Source of the DNA: Bradyrhizobium liaoningense
GTDB lineage: Bacteria > Pseudomonadota > Alphaproteobacteria > Rhizobiales > Xanthobacteraceae
Reading direction: 5' to 3'
Assembly (NCBI RefSeq): GCF_018130955.1
Contig: NZ_JAFCJM010000007.1
Coordinates: 1-64,000 of the forward strand
DNA: 64,000 nt
Both the position numbers and the translations under genes were made by a program. Positions 1-7,298 of this stretch are shown here, one piece after another; position 1 is the first letter of the stretch; each line of letters starts with the position of its first letter. A model generated the notes under the pieces. It was not told the DNA's origin and did not search any database. It was given only the letters and a program-made list of their open reading frames with translations.

Positions 1-1
1 C

Positions 2-82
2 TCGCACGGCAGCCTGCACGCCAAACCACCGATCAGCCGCCTCGCCCTCCCGGAGAACGACCTCTTGAGATTCCACAGCTAG
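2..82 (+). mobile_element. IS481-family transposase, C-terminal end (partial)
   Basis: The first bases read through in one frame to a TAG at 80-82 and give a 26-residue tail. It carries the blocks HGSLHAKPPISRLALPEN and LLRFHS. From memory, IS481-type transposases of rhizobia end in a very similar block (HGSL, PISRLGL, DNLLRLHS), so this is probably the end of a DDE transposase cut by the window edge. I could not identify the terminal inverted repeat in the 219 bases that follow. Nothing else is recognised between here and the DegP start. Confidence 0.72.
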
Positions 83-301
83 GCCGCTCCGGCGCGCATT
101 TTTCCACTGTCGCGACAGTCCGGCTAAGTTCCTGCAAAACCGCGTCTTTTTGCTGCGGTAAACTGCCGCATCCAAGGCGGCCCTTCATTACAAAAGTTTA
201 ACCCCGCCGCCAGCGCACGGTAAGGCGGAGATCCCCATCTTTGGGGGCGTAAGGTGCTGGTAGTCCGCACCAAAGAATTCCAAGGCCCTGGAGACCTCTG
301 C

Positions 302-1882
302 ATGACCGATCGTCCCGATCTCTCGAACCTCCCGTCCTACCGGCAGCCCCGCCGGTCGTTGTCCGCTGCCCGCAAGCTCGCGCTGATGGCTTCGGTGGCC
401 GCCGGCCTCGGTGTCGCCGTCTATGGCTTTGGCACGTCGACGTCGCCGTCGGATCTGTTCACCAGCCCGGCGCATGCGCAGGTCAACACCGAGGTTCGAA
501 AGGTCGAGCGTCCCATCGGCTTCGCCGATGTGGTCGAGCGCGTAAAGCCCTCGGTGATGTCGGTGAAGGTCAACATCAAGGAAAAGACCGCCAGCAACGA
601 CGACAATGACGATTCGCCGTTCCAGCCGGGTTCCCCGATGGAGCGCTTCTTCCGTCGCTTCGGCGGTCCGGATGGTGTTCCCGGCCTGCGCGGCGGACCG
701 CGCGGCGGCGGACGTGCCGTCACCGGCCAGGGCTCGGGCTTCTTCATCTCCGCTGACGGCTTTGCCGTGACCAACAACCACGTGGTCGACGGCGCCGACA
801 AGGTCGAAGTCACGACCGACGACGGCAAGACCTACACCGCCAAGGTGATCGGCACCGACCAGCGCACCGACCTCGCTCTGATCAAGGTCGAGGGCAGCTC
901 GAACTTCCCGTTCGCCAAGCTGGCCGACGGCAAGCCGCGCATCGGCGACTGGGTGCTCGCGGTCGGCAATCCCTTCGGCCTCGGCGGCACCGTGACCGCC
1001 GGCATCGTCTCGGCCGTCGGCCGCGACATCGGCAACGGCCCGTATGACGATTTCATCCAGATCGACGCGCCCGTGAACAAGGGCAATTCCGGCGGTCCGG
1101 CCTTCAACATCGACGGCGACGTGATGGGCGTGAATACCGCGATCTACTCGCCCTCCGGCGGCAGCGTCGGCATCGCGTTCTCGATTCCCGCCTCCACCGT
1201 GAAGACGGTGGTTGCCCAGCTCAAGGACAAGGGCTCGGTCAGCCGCGGCTGGATCGGCGTGCAGATCCAGCCCGTCACGTCGGACATCGCCGACAGCCTC
1301 GGCATGAAGAAGGCTGAAGGCGCGCTGGTCGCGGAGCCGCAGGCCAACGGTCCGGCCGCCAAGGCCGGCATCCAGTCCGGTGACGTCATCACCTCCGTGA
1401 ATGGCGAGCCGGTGAAGGATGCGCGCGAGCTCGCCCGTACCATCGGCGGCATGGCGCCGGGTGCGAGCGTGAAGCTCAACGTGCTCAGCAAGGGCCAGGA
1501 CAAGGTTGTGAACCTGACGCTCGGCCAGTTGCCGAACACGGTGGAGGCCAAGGCCAATATCGAGGACAGCGACAAGGGTGCGGAGCAACGCGGCACCGAC
1601 GTGCCGAAGCTCGGCATGACGGTCGCTCCCGCCAACAGCGTGGCCGGCGCCGGCAAGGATGGCGTCGTCGTCACCCAGGTCGATCCGAAGAGCGCCGCGG
1701 CGGAACGCGGCTTCAAGGAAGGCGACGTGATTCTCGAAGTCGCCGGCAAGAGCGTGGCGACCGCCGGTGACGTGCGTGAGGCGATCAACGCCGCGCGCAC
1801 CGACAACAAGAACAGCGTGCTGATGCGCGTGAAGAGCGGCGGCCAGTCGCGCTTCGTCGCCATCCCCCTCGCCAAAGGCTAA
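302..1882 (+). CDS. degP: Do/DegP-family periplasmic serine endoprotease
   Basis: A 526-residue HtrA/DegP protease that degrades or refolds damaged proteins in the periplasm. An N-terminal membrane segment or uncleaved leader (about residues 24-44) is followed by a likely cleavage region at AHAQ. The trypsin-like domain shows the triad His160 (NNHVVDG), Asp190 (RTDLAL) and Ser263 (GNSGGP). Two PDZ domains follow, at about 285-375 and 420-515. I chose ATG 302 rather than the in-frame GTG at 254. The leader begins naturally at MTDRPDLSNL, and the upstream 16 residues look like untranslated sequence. A response regulator follows 270 bases downstream in the same direction, an arrangement I recall from Bradyrhizobium, which suggests envelope-stress control. 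Confidence 0.95.
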   Translation: MTDRPDLSNLPSYRQPRRSLSAARKLALMASVAAGLGVAVYGFGTSTSPSDLFTSPAHAQVNTEVRKVERPIGFADVVERVKPSVMSVKVNIKEKTASNDDNDDSPFQPGSPMERFFRRFGGPDGVPGLRGGPRGGGRAVTGQGSGFFISADGFAVTNNHVVDGADKVEVTTDDGKTYTAKVIGTDQRTDLALIKVEGSSNFPFAKLADGKPRIGDWVLAVGNPFGLGGTVTAGIVSAVGRDIGNGPYDDFIQIDAPVNKGNSGGPAFNIDGDVMGVNTAIYSPSGGSVGIAFSIPASTVKTVVAQLKDKGSVSRGWIGVQIQPVTSDIADSLGMKKAEGALVAEPQANGPAAKAGIQSGDVITSVNGEPVKDARELARTIGGMAPGASVKLNVLSKGQDKVVNLTLGQLPNTVEAKANIEDSDKGAEQRGTDVPKLGMTVAPANSVAGAGKDGVVVTQVDPKSAAAERGFKEGDVILEVAGKSVATAGDVREAINAARTDNKNSVLMRVKSGGQSRFVAIPLAKG

Positions 1883-2153
1883 CGGCGAGGCGTCTACGAG
1901 ATGAAGGGAGCCGCCGGCATCAGTCGCCCCCGCCGCCGGCCCCCTTCCGGGGAGCGAGCAACGCCCGCTCCCCCAGCCTACCTTCCGGTGGAATACGCCC
2001 CCCTCCGTCGGAAGGGCCTAAGGGCGGTGAGGTCCCCCAGCTTCACCGCCCGCTCTTTTCTCAGCCCGAGAGTCTCCCGCTCAGCTTGCATGCATTTGCT
2101 GCCCGCGCCATGTTGATAAAAGGTTGACCTCCTTGACCGCCGCCGATCGCACG

Positions 2154-2834
2154 ATGCGCCTCCTCATCATCGAAGACGACCGCGAATCCGCCGATTACCT
2201 CGTGAAGGCGTTTCGCGAAGTCGGACACATTGCCGACCACGCCAGCGACGGCGAGGAAGGCCTCGCCATGGCCGAGAGCGGCGACTACGACGTGCTGGTG
2301 GTGGACCGCATGCTCCCCAAGCGCGACGGCCTGTCGCTGATCGGCGCGCTGCGCGACAAGGGCGACGCGACGCCGGTCCTGATTCTCTCAGCGCTCGGGC
2401 AGGTCGACGACCGCATCAAGGGCCTGCGCGCTGGCGGCGACGACTATCTGCCAAAACCGTATTCCTTCGCGGAGCTGCTGGCGCGCGTGGAGGTGCTGTC
2501 ACGCCGCCGCGGCGGGCCCGCCGAGGACACCGTCTACAAGGTCGGCGATCTCGAGCTCGACCGCCTTTCCCACCGCGTCGCCCGCGGCAAGGACGAGCTG
2601 ACGCTGCAGCCGCGCGAATTCCGCCTGCTCGAATATCTCATGAAGCATGCCGGCCAGGTGGTGACGCGCACCATGCTGCTGGAGAACGTCTGGGACTATC
2701 ATTTCGATCCGCAGACCAACGTGATCGACGTGCACATCTCGCGGCTGCGCTCAAAGATCGACAAGGGCTTTGAGCGGCCGCTGCTGCACACGATCCGCGG
2801 CGCTGGGTATATGATCCGTGACGGGATCAGATAA
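2154..2834 (+). CDS. OmpR-family two-component response regulator
   Basis: A 226-residue regulator with an N-terminal receiver domain and a C-terminal winged helix that binds DNA. The acidic pair is at residues 8-9 (IIEDD), the phospho-acceptor is Asp51 (VVDRMLP), and the conserved Lys is in YLPKPYSF. The effector domain carries the usual LQPREFRLLEYL and GAGYMI blocks. ATG 2154 is preferred; an in-frame TTG at 2124 would add ten residues. Such regulators are normally co-transcribed with a histidine kinase. Here no kinase follows: the gene is followed by a strong hairpin and an opposing excisionase-like gene. It may be an orphan, or its partner may have been displaced by insertion. Confidence 0.93.
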   Translation: MRLLIIEDDRESADYLVKAFREVGHIADHASDGEEGLAMAESGDYDVLVVDRMLPKRDGLSLIGALRDKGDATPVLILSALGQVDDRIKGLRAGGDDYLPKPYSFAELLARVEVLSRRRGGPAEDTVYKVGDLELDRLSHRVARGKDELTLQPREFRLLEYLMKHAGQVVTRTMLLENVWDYHFDPQTNVIDVHISRLRSKIDKGFERPLLHTIRGAGYMIRDGIR

Positions 2835-2918
2835 GGCACGGAGCCTATTGATTTTTTCTAAGTGTTTTGATTTTTGATTGCCAAATTCTTACCACTTCTT
2901 GGCCGTCAGCTCAAAATA

Positions 2919-2942
2919 AAAGCCCCGCTTAAGCGGGGCTTT
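2919..2942. terminator. Bidirectional hairpin terminator (perfect 24-bp palindrome)
   Basis: AAAGCCCCGCTT is followed at once by its exact inverse complement AAGCGGGGCTTT. The GC-rich stem is flanked by A/T runs on both sides, so it can end transcription from either direction. It closes the response-regulator transcript, and it also contains the stop codon of the opposing excisionase-like gene. Confidence 0.85.
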
Positions 2943-3165
2943 GTACAATCGGCTTCCCAGCGTCAGGCAGCGTTTCGAGCCACACTCTCAAATCGTCTCG
3001 CAAGATGATTGTGCGCCTGCCGTGTTTCTTGGCCCTAAGTTTACCGGCGCTGATCGCCTCGCGAATGGAAGTCAGCCCGATCCCGGTGAGGGCACTTGCC
3101 TCCTCAGGGGACACCGAGAGTCGTTCCGAGAGCGGTACCTCTCCCTTCTGTCCGAACTCGTTCAT
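2929..3165 (-). CDS. Excisionase-like helix-turn-helix protein
   Basis: A 78-residue protein of the excisionase/MerR-like DNA-binding type. The core reads SVSPEEASALTGIGLTSIRE followed by AISAGKLRAKKHGRRTI and a short tail (DDLRVWLETLP), the usual helix-turn-helix plus wing of this group. Such proteins often accompany phage or island integrases. No integrase is present next to it, so it may be a leftover of an integrated element. Its TAA stop lies inside the palindromic terminator. The 300 bases upstream contain no gene I can support. Confidence 0.7.
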   Translation of the reverse strand: MNEFGQKGEVPLSERLSVSPEEASALTGIGLTSIREAISAGKLRAKKHGRRTIILRDDLRVWLETLPDAGKPIVQSPA

Positions 3166-3479
3166 CTCGTAAGCTCAATCTTTTGCGCGGCACGATAGTG
3201 TGGCGGATCCAATAGACTTTAGACTTCGAACTACGTTGGCAGTGCGGGCAGTTGCTTGGTTTGAGTACAGAGCAGTTGATGGCCATGAGCATTGCAGCAT
3301 TCTTTCGGTTAGTGGCTCAAGACCAAGACCAGCAAACTTGCTGCATCATGCGCCCAGATCGCGATACTTACGCCCTCCAGATACGCCTAGTCGCTACCAG
3401 GTCAAACCGATCATATTCGTGTTATCATCGCATCTTTCGCCCCCCGTTTCGCATCTAAGCTAAATCTTGGGCCGGACGT
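3166..3479. other. Intergenic stretch without a recognised gene
   Basis: About 310 bases, lower in GC than the neighbouring core genes. A minus-strand reading frame here has a CPHC motif and could be a degraded small zinc-binding protein, but it runs into the excisionase-like gene in another frame and cannot be supported as a gene. Confidence 0.4.
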
Positions 3480-3837
3480 TGCGAGGTCCGAGACGTTTCG
3501 CAGAAGCTTACCGGCATAGTGCGGAGCAATCCCGATCTCAGCAATCTCATGTTCGACTGGATGCTGCGCCGGATCGATGCACGGCGCGGCGAAGCGCTGG
3601 GGCCGGTCAATCGCGTGGTGTCCGATTCTGAACTGCAACACGAAGCATTTGCAGTGGCGAGGACGTTGGCGAACGGTCCGGCGAGCGCTTTTGCCTCTAT
3701 CAAAGATAATCTCGATCTATCGATTTCCTGACGTCATTGGATCAGGAGGCCGAAAGTATAGTCGTTGCAGGGGGCACTGCGCAGCACGCTGAAGCCGTCC
3801 GGGCTTTTATGAGAAACGTCCTCCCACTTTCAGGTGA
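3480..3837 (+). pseudogene. Enoyl-CoA hydratase remnant (C-terminal part, two frameshifts)
   Basis: The reading frame from about 3480 to 3730 gives RRIDARRGEALGPVNRVVSD and ANGPASAFASIK, typical of the C-terminal half of enoyl-CoA hydratase/isomerase proteins. It stops at a TGA near 3729, but shifting frame at about 3719 continues the same protein as IDFLTSLDQEAESIVV. A second shift near 3811 restores the family's usual ending EKRPPTFR, with a stop at 3835-3837. The N-terminal half is missing and the left edge is uncertain. Two independent frameshifts plus truncation make a functional product very unlikely. Confidence 0.8.
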
Positions 3838-3914
3838 AACTCCTTCGGTTCATTGCCTTGAAATCCTACCGGGGCGCCTCGCAGCCGCACAAGTTGAAGA
3901 TGCCGAGCGATTGT

Positions 3915-4346
3915 TCACTTGACTTCGGCGATACGAATGGAACGCGTTCCGATCGGAGCGCCGGTCGCGCGGTCGATGGTGAGGGGGTCGATCTCCGTTC
4001 CCTTCTCGGCGTCGAAGAACCGGGTCACCTTGCCTCCGCCGCGATGCTTGCGTCCCCACGCGCCAATCGCGAAGAGCACCGGCAAAAAGTCGCGCCCGGC
4101 TTCCGTCAGCACGTATTCGTCCCGTGGCGGACGCTCTGAATAGCGACGTTTCTTCAGCAACCCCTCGTCAACCAGGGCTGAAAGCCGACCCGTCAGCATC
4201 GTGGGCGCGATACCGAGACTCTTACGAAACTCGTCGAAGCGGGTCATCCCTGCATGGGCATCGCGCATGATCAGCATGCTCCATGCATCCCCGACAAGCG
4301 ACAGGCTACGGGCGATCAGGCAAGGCTGGGTTGAAAGTTTTTTCAT
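3915..4346 (-). CDS. HxlR-family transcriptional regulator
   Basis: A 143-residue winged-helix regulator of the HxlR family. It starts with the usual Cys (STQPCLIARSLSLVGDAW) followed by the HTH (RFDEFRKSLGIAPTMLTGRL) and the wing (EYVLTEAGRDFLPVL). Family members often respond to reactive aldehydes or quinones through the N-terminal Cys. It diverges from the SDR remnant, hydrolase and alcohol dehydrogenase genes at 4438-6524. A perfect inverted repeat lies just upstream of its start, so it probably controls itself and the divergent genes. Confidence 0.92.
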   Translation of the reverse strand: MKKLSTQPCLIARSLSLVGDAWSMLIMRDAHAGMTRFDEFRKSLGIAPTMLTGRLSALVDEGLLKKRRYSERPPRDEYVLTEAGRDFLPVLFAIGAWGRKHRGGGKVTRFFDAEKGTEIDPLTIDRATGAPIGTRSIRIAEVK

Positions 4347-4356
4347 GTCAGTCTCT

Positions 4357-4381
4357 TTTTAGTAGTGACTTGATACTAAAA
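4357..4381. promoter_or_regulatory. Inverted repeat, probable HxlR operator
   Basis: TTTTAGTA and TACTAAAA form perfect 8-bp arms separated by nine bases, 10 bases upstream of the HxlR start. A third TAGTA follows at about 4385. Position between divergent genes and perfect symmetry make it a likely regulator site. Confidence 0.6.
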
Positions 4382-4437
4382 TGATAGTAACAGGCTCTTC
4401 GTCGATGTTCCACGAGAAACTGAGAGAACCGGAGCCG

Positions 4438-4625
4438 GTGAGTGGAACAGAACGCCGAATTGCGCTGATCTCAGGTGCTTCCGCCAGTATTGGGCCGGTG
4501 TCAGGCCGGCGTTGCGGCGCGATCACTACGTGCATCTCGTGGTGCGCAAAGGAGCAGCCGCGCGATCCGACCGAGTCCCTCCGATCTTGGGGATTACGGT
4601 TTCAGCCGAACTATGGAGCAAGTGA
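4438..4625 (+). pseudogene. SDR oxidoreductase N-terminal remnant (frameshifted, truncated)
   Basis: Translation from GTG 4438 gives RRIALISGASASIG, the nucleotide-binding start of a short-chain dehydrogenase (TGxxxGIG). After about 4505 the protein continues in another frame as ALRRDHYVHLVVRKGAAARS, then meets a stop at 4623-4625. Only about 60 residues of the normal 240-250 remain; the catalytic YxxxK region is absent. The intact alpha/beta hydrolase begins where the remnant ends, so a deletion probably removed the rest. Confidence 0.65.
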
Positions 4626-5488
4626 TGCCCAATTATGTCAGCCACGCCGGATCGGTTGTGCGCTATGTCGACGCGCCGAATCTTTCGATCAGTGCTGCAG
4701 GAACTACCTTTGCCTATCGCGACATCGGTGCACGCACTGGCGTCCCGCTGATCCTTCTCAATCATTGGGGTGCGGTGCTCGATAATTTCGATCCACGGAT
4801 CGTCGATGGGCTCGCCACCAGGCATCGTGTGATCGCGATCGACTACCAAGGTATCGGCGCTTCAAGCGGGAAAGCGCCTGCCACCGTTGGCGAAATGGCG
4901 CGAGATACGATTGCTCTGGTCGCCGCGCTGGGCTTTGAAAAGATTGATCTGCTCGGCTTTTCCCTCGGCGGTTTCGTGGCGCAGGATATCGCGCTGAAGG
5001 CCCCTGGTCTCGTGCGAAAGCTCATTCTGACCGGCACGGGCCCGGCAGGCGGCAAAGGTATCGAAAAGGTTGGGCCTGTGTCCTGGCCGCTGATGATCAA
5101 GGGCTTGCTGACTTTGCGAGACCCAAAATTCTACCTGTTCTTCACGTCCACGGCCAATGGCCGCCGAGCCGCAAAGGCCTTTTTGGAAAGGCTGAAGGAG
5201 CGCAAGGCCGATCGGGACAGAGGAGCCACACCAGAGGCTTTGTTGCGGCAACTCAAGGCGATCAAAAGCTGGGGCCAGCAGACGCCTCAGGATCTCGGCA
5301 GCATCCGCATCCCCGTGCTCATAGCGAATGGCGATAACGATATCATGGTGCCGACCGCGAACAGCGCCGACATGGCGCGCCGTATCCCGGGTGCGCAGTT
5401 GATTATCTACGAAGACGCCGGGCATGGCGGAATTTTCCAGCACTACGCCGACTTTGTTCCGAAGGCCCTGTCTTTCCTTGAAGCCTAA
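4625..5488 (+). CDS. Alpha/beta-fold hydrolase
   Basis: A 287-residue hydrolase. The oxyanion region is LLNHWGAV, the nucleophile elbow is GFSLGG (Ser), an Asp lies in NGDNDIMV, and the catalytic His is in EDAGHGG. The start at ATG 4625 is preceded by GGAG at 4615-4618, a better site than ATG 4613, which has none. The substrate cannot be told from the sequence; close relatives include non-haem haloperoxidases, esterases and lactonases. It is followed 31 bases later by an alcohol dehydrogenase in the same direction, so the two are probably one operon under HxlR control. Confidence 0.88.
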   Translation: MPNYVSHAGSVVRYVDAPNLSISAAGTTFAYRDIGARTGVPLILLNHWGAVLDNFDPRIVDGLATRHRVIAIDYQGIGASSGKAPATVGEMARDTIALVAALGFEKIDLLGFSLGGFVAQDIALKAPGLVRKLILTGTGPAGGKGIEKVGPVSWPLMIKGLLTLRDPKFYLFFTSTANGRRAAKAFLERLKERKADRDRGATPEALLRQLKAIKSWGQQTPQDLGSIRIPVLIANGDNDIMVPTANSADMARRIPGAQLIIYEDAGHGGIFQHYADFVPKALSFLEA

Positions 5489-5519
5489 CACCACGGCAAT
5501 ACTTCGAATGGAGAACAGC

Positions 5520-6524
5520 ATGAAGGCGTTCGTTGTCGACAAATACAAAAAGAAAGGCGCTCTGCGCTTGGCCAATTTGCCGGAGCCGGAGATGCGGAAC
5601 GAAGATGTTCTGGTTCAGGTTCGTGCAACCGGCGTGAACCTTCTCGACTCCAAGCTCAGGGACGGAGAATTCAAGCTTATATTGCCGTATCGTCCACCTT
5701 TCATTCTGGGTCACGATGTTGCTGGGATAGTCGTCAGGGCCGGCCGCAATGTCAGGCGGTTCAAGGTCGGCGACGAGGTCTATGCACGGCCGCGCGATCA
5801 TCGGGTTGGAACATTCGCCGAATTCATCGCCATGAATGAAGCGGACGTAGCGCCAAAGCCCAAGAACATCAGCATGGAAGAGGCCGCCTCTATCCCGCTG
5901 GTGGGGCTGACCGCCTGGCAGGCAATGGTCGAGGTGGGCAAGCTGAAGCCTGGCCAGAAGGTCTTCATCCAGGCCGGCTCGGGTGGAGTGGGGACTTTCG
6001 CCATCCAGCTCGCCAAGCATCTCGGTGCGATTGTCGCGACGACGACGAGCGCGAAGAATGTCGAACTGGTCAAGAGTCTCGGCGCGGACCTGGTCATTGA
6101 TTACAAGACGCAGGATTTCGAGAAGGTCTTGTCGGGCTACGATCTGGTCCTGCACAGCCAGGACGCCGAGGCACTTAAAAAATCCCTGCGCGTGCTCAAG
6201 CCGGGCGGCCTGCTCGTCTCAATCTCCGGGCCGCCTGACCCCGAATTCGCCAAGGAAAAAGGCATGAACCTGTTCCTGAAGCTGGTGATCCGCATGCTGA
6301 GCCGCGGTGTGCGGAAGAAAGCCAGAAGCCTTGGTGTGCGCTTTTCATTCCTGTTCATGCGCGCGCAGGGGCAGCAACTGAGCGAAATCACATCCCTGAT
6401 CGAATCCGGCGCGGTCCGTCCGGTCGTGGACAAAGTATTCCCGTTCGAAAAGACCGGCGATGCGCTCGCGTATGTCGAGGCTGGGCGGGCAAAGGGCAAG
6501 GTCGTTATCACGGTGGCAGATTAG
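5520..6524 (+). CDS. Zinc-free NAD(P)H-dependent quinone oxidoreductase-like protein (MDR family)
   Basis: A 334-residue medium-chain reductase. It has a GroES-like N-terminal domain (ATGVNLLDSKLRDGE, FILGHDVAG) and a Rossmann domain with QAGSGGVGTFAIQLAK. The Cys/His zinc ligands of true alcohol dehydrogenases are absent, which points to the quinone oxidoreductase/enoyl reductase branch. ATG 5520 is chosen over ATG 5508 because GGAG sits at 5510-5513. It follows the hydrolase closely and likely shares its transcript. HxlR regulators paired with this enzyme type often handle electrophilic quinones or enones; that is an inference here. Confidence 0.9.
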   Translation: MKAFVVDKYKKKGALRLANLPEPEMRNEDVLVQVRATGVNLLDSKLRDGEFKLILPYRPPFILGHDVAGIVVRAGRNVRRFKVGDEVYARPRDHRVGTFAEFIAMNEADVAPKPKNISMEEAASIPLVGLTAWQAMVEVGKLKPGQKVFIQAGSGGVGTFAIQLAKHLGAIVATTTSAKNVELVKSLGADLVIDYKTQDFEKVLSGYDLVLHSQDAEALKKSLRVLKPGGLLVSISGPPDPEFAKEKGMNLFLKLVIRMLSRGVRKKARSLGVRFSFLFMRAQGQQLSEITSLIESGAVRPVVDKVFPFEKTGDALAYVEAGRAKGKVVITVAD

Positions 6525-6583
6525 CATCCTCGGCGGGCCCCATCGAAAATCACGATGACAATTGTTCGCGGCCGAGCGCCCAA

Positions 6584-6602
6584 GCGTCGGACTTTCCGAC
6601 GC
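6584..6602. terminator. Hairpin between convergent genes
   Basis: GCGTCGGA and TCCGACGC form perfect 8-bp arms with a 3-base loop, lying between two convergent genes. No clear T-run follows, so termination is probable rather than certain. Confidence 0.5.
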
Positions 6603-6651
6603 GGGTATTTGCCAGATTCATGGCTCGAGCAGATCAATCAGGCCGTGACCT

Positions 6652-7152
6652 TTATTGCTCGCGCTTCGGCAAACGTCCGGTGAGAACGACGCCAAGGATT
6701 TGATCTGAGGTCAGTGGGAATGCAGCTGATATGGCCGCGTTTGTTGACGGTGGCACTGAGCTGGCAGGTTTGATATCCCGCGAATTACGTTGCATTATGA
6801 GGACATGGAGGCCTTCCGGCCTCATTTCCATGACATAATCATAGTCTTGGAGAAGACGGGCGGCGACCCGTCGCACTTCCCCATCGAAGACTCCCGTCAC
6901 AGCCGAATCTAACGCGCGGTCTGTACGATAGCGCAAACTGAACTTCGCCTGCATAGCGTCAAGCAATTCTCTGAGCTGAACGCCGCGGGCCTCCAAGTGC
7001 ACCGCGTTCGCTTCTCCTTCGATCAGAAAATCCCCACAAGAGGCGTCGATGCTACTCGTCACGAGCATTCCCGAGGAAATCGCAAGGATAAGGATCCGGC
7101 TTGCAGATCTGTGCGGCAGATTATTTTGCGATTTTCGAGGATAACAATTCAT
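6652..7152 (-). CDS. Exported hypothetical protein with a secretin/TonB short N-terminal-like domain
   Basis: A 166-residue protein of unknown function. A hydrophobic leader (ILILAISSGMLVTSSIDAS) suggests export. The middle (LRELLDAMQAKFSLRY to YDYVMEMRPEGLHVLIM) looks like the small alpha/beta STN fold found at the start of secretins and TonB-dependent receptors. Stand-alone proteins with this domain are common in Bradyrhizobium, from memory. The C-terminal 40 residues look disordered. The gene is 146 bases downstream of the tannase-like gene on the same strand, with a hairpin between, so it is probably transcribed separately. Confidence 0.7.
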   Translation of the reverse strand: MNCYPRKSQNNLPHRSASRILILAISSGMLVTSSIDASCGDFLIEGEANAVHLEARGVQLRELLDAMQAKFSLRYRTDRALDSAVTGVFDGEVRRVAARLLQDYDYVMEMRPEGLHVLIMQRNSRDIKPASSVPPSTNAAISAAFPLTSDQILGVVLTGRLPKREQ

Positions 7153-7264
7153 GGACTTTTCAGAGAGCTGTTGATCGACGTAGGCATGCTCTGCATGCGT
7201 GTGGCAAATTCGCCATTTTTTCCGCTGTCACATCGCAAAAACGTTGCGCTCGTCTTCGGAGGCG

Positions 7265-7289
7265 CGGAGCGCGCCAATGGCGCGCTCCG
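7265..7289 (-). terminator. Strong hairpin downstream of the tannase-like gene
   Basis: CGGAGCGCGCC and GGCGCGCTCCG are perfect 11-bp arms with a 3-base loop, ten bases past the stop of the tannase-like gene. There is no T-run, so it could be either a terminator or an mRNA-stabilising stem. Confidence 0.55.
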
Positions 7290-7298
7290 ACTGTTCGA

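Noticed and set aside
188..1588. Long minus-strand frame across degP
   Set aside because: It is the mirror frame of a GC-rich gene with clear protease motifs; its translation is low-complexity and has no family features.
1901..2116. Short plus-strand frame between degP and the response regulator
   Set aside because: Arg/Pro-rich, no ribosome site or similarity; ordinary intergenic DNA.
3104..3292. Minus-strand frame with a CPHC motif
   Set aside because: Overlaps the excisionase-like gene in another frame and has only one Cys pair; not enough to call a gene.
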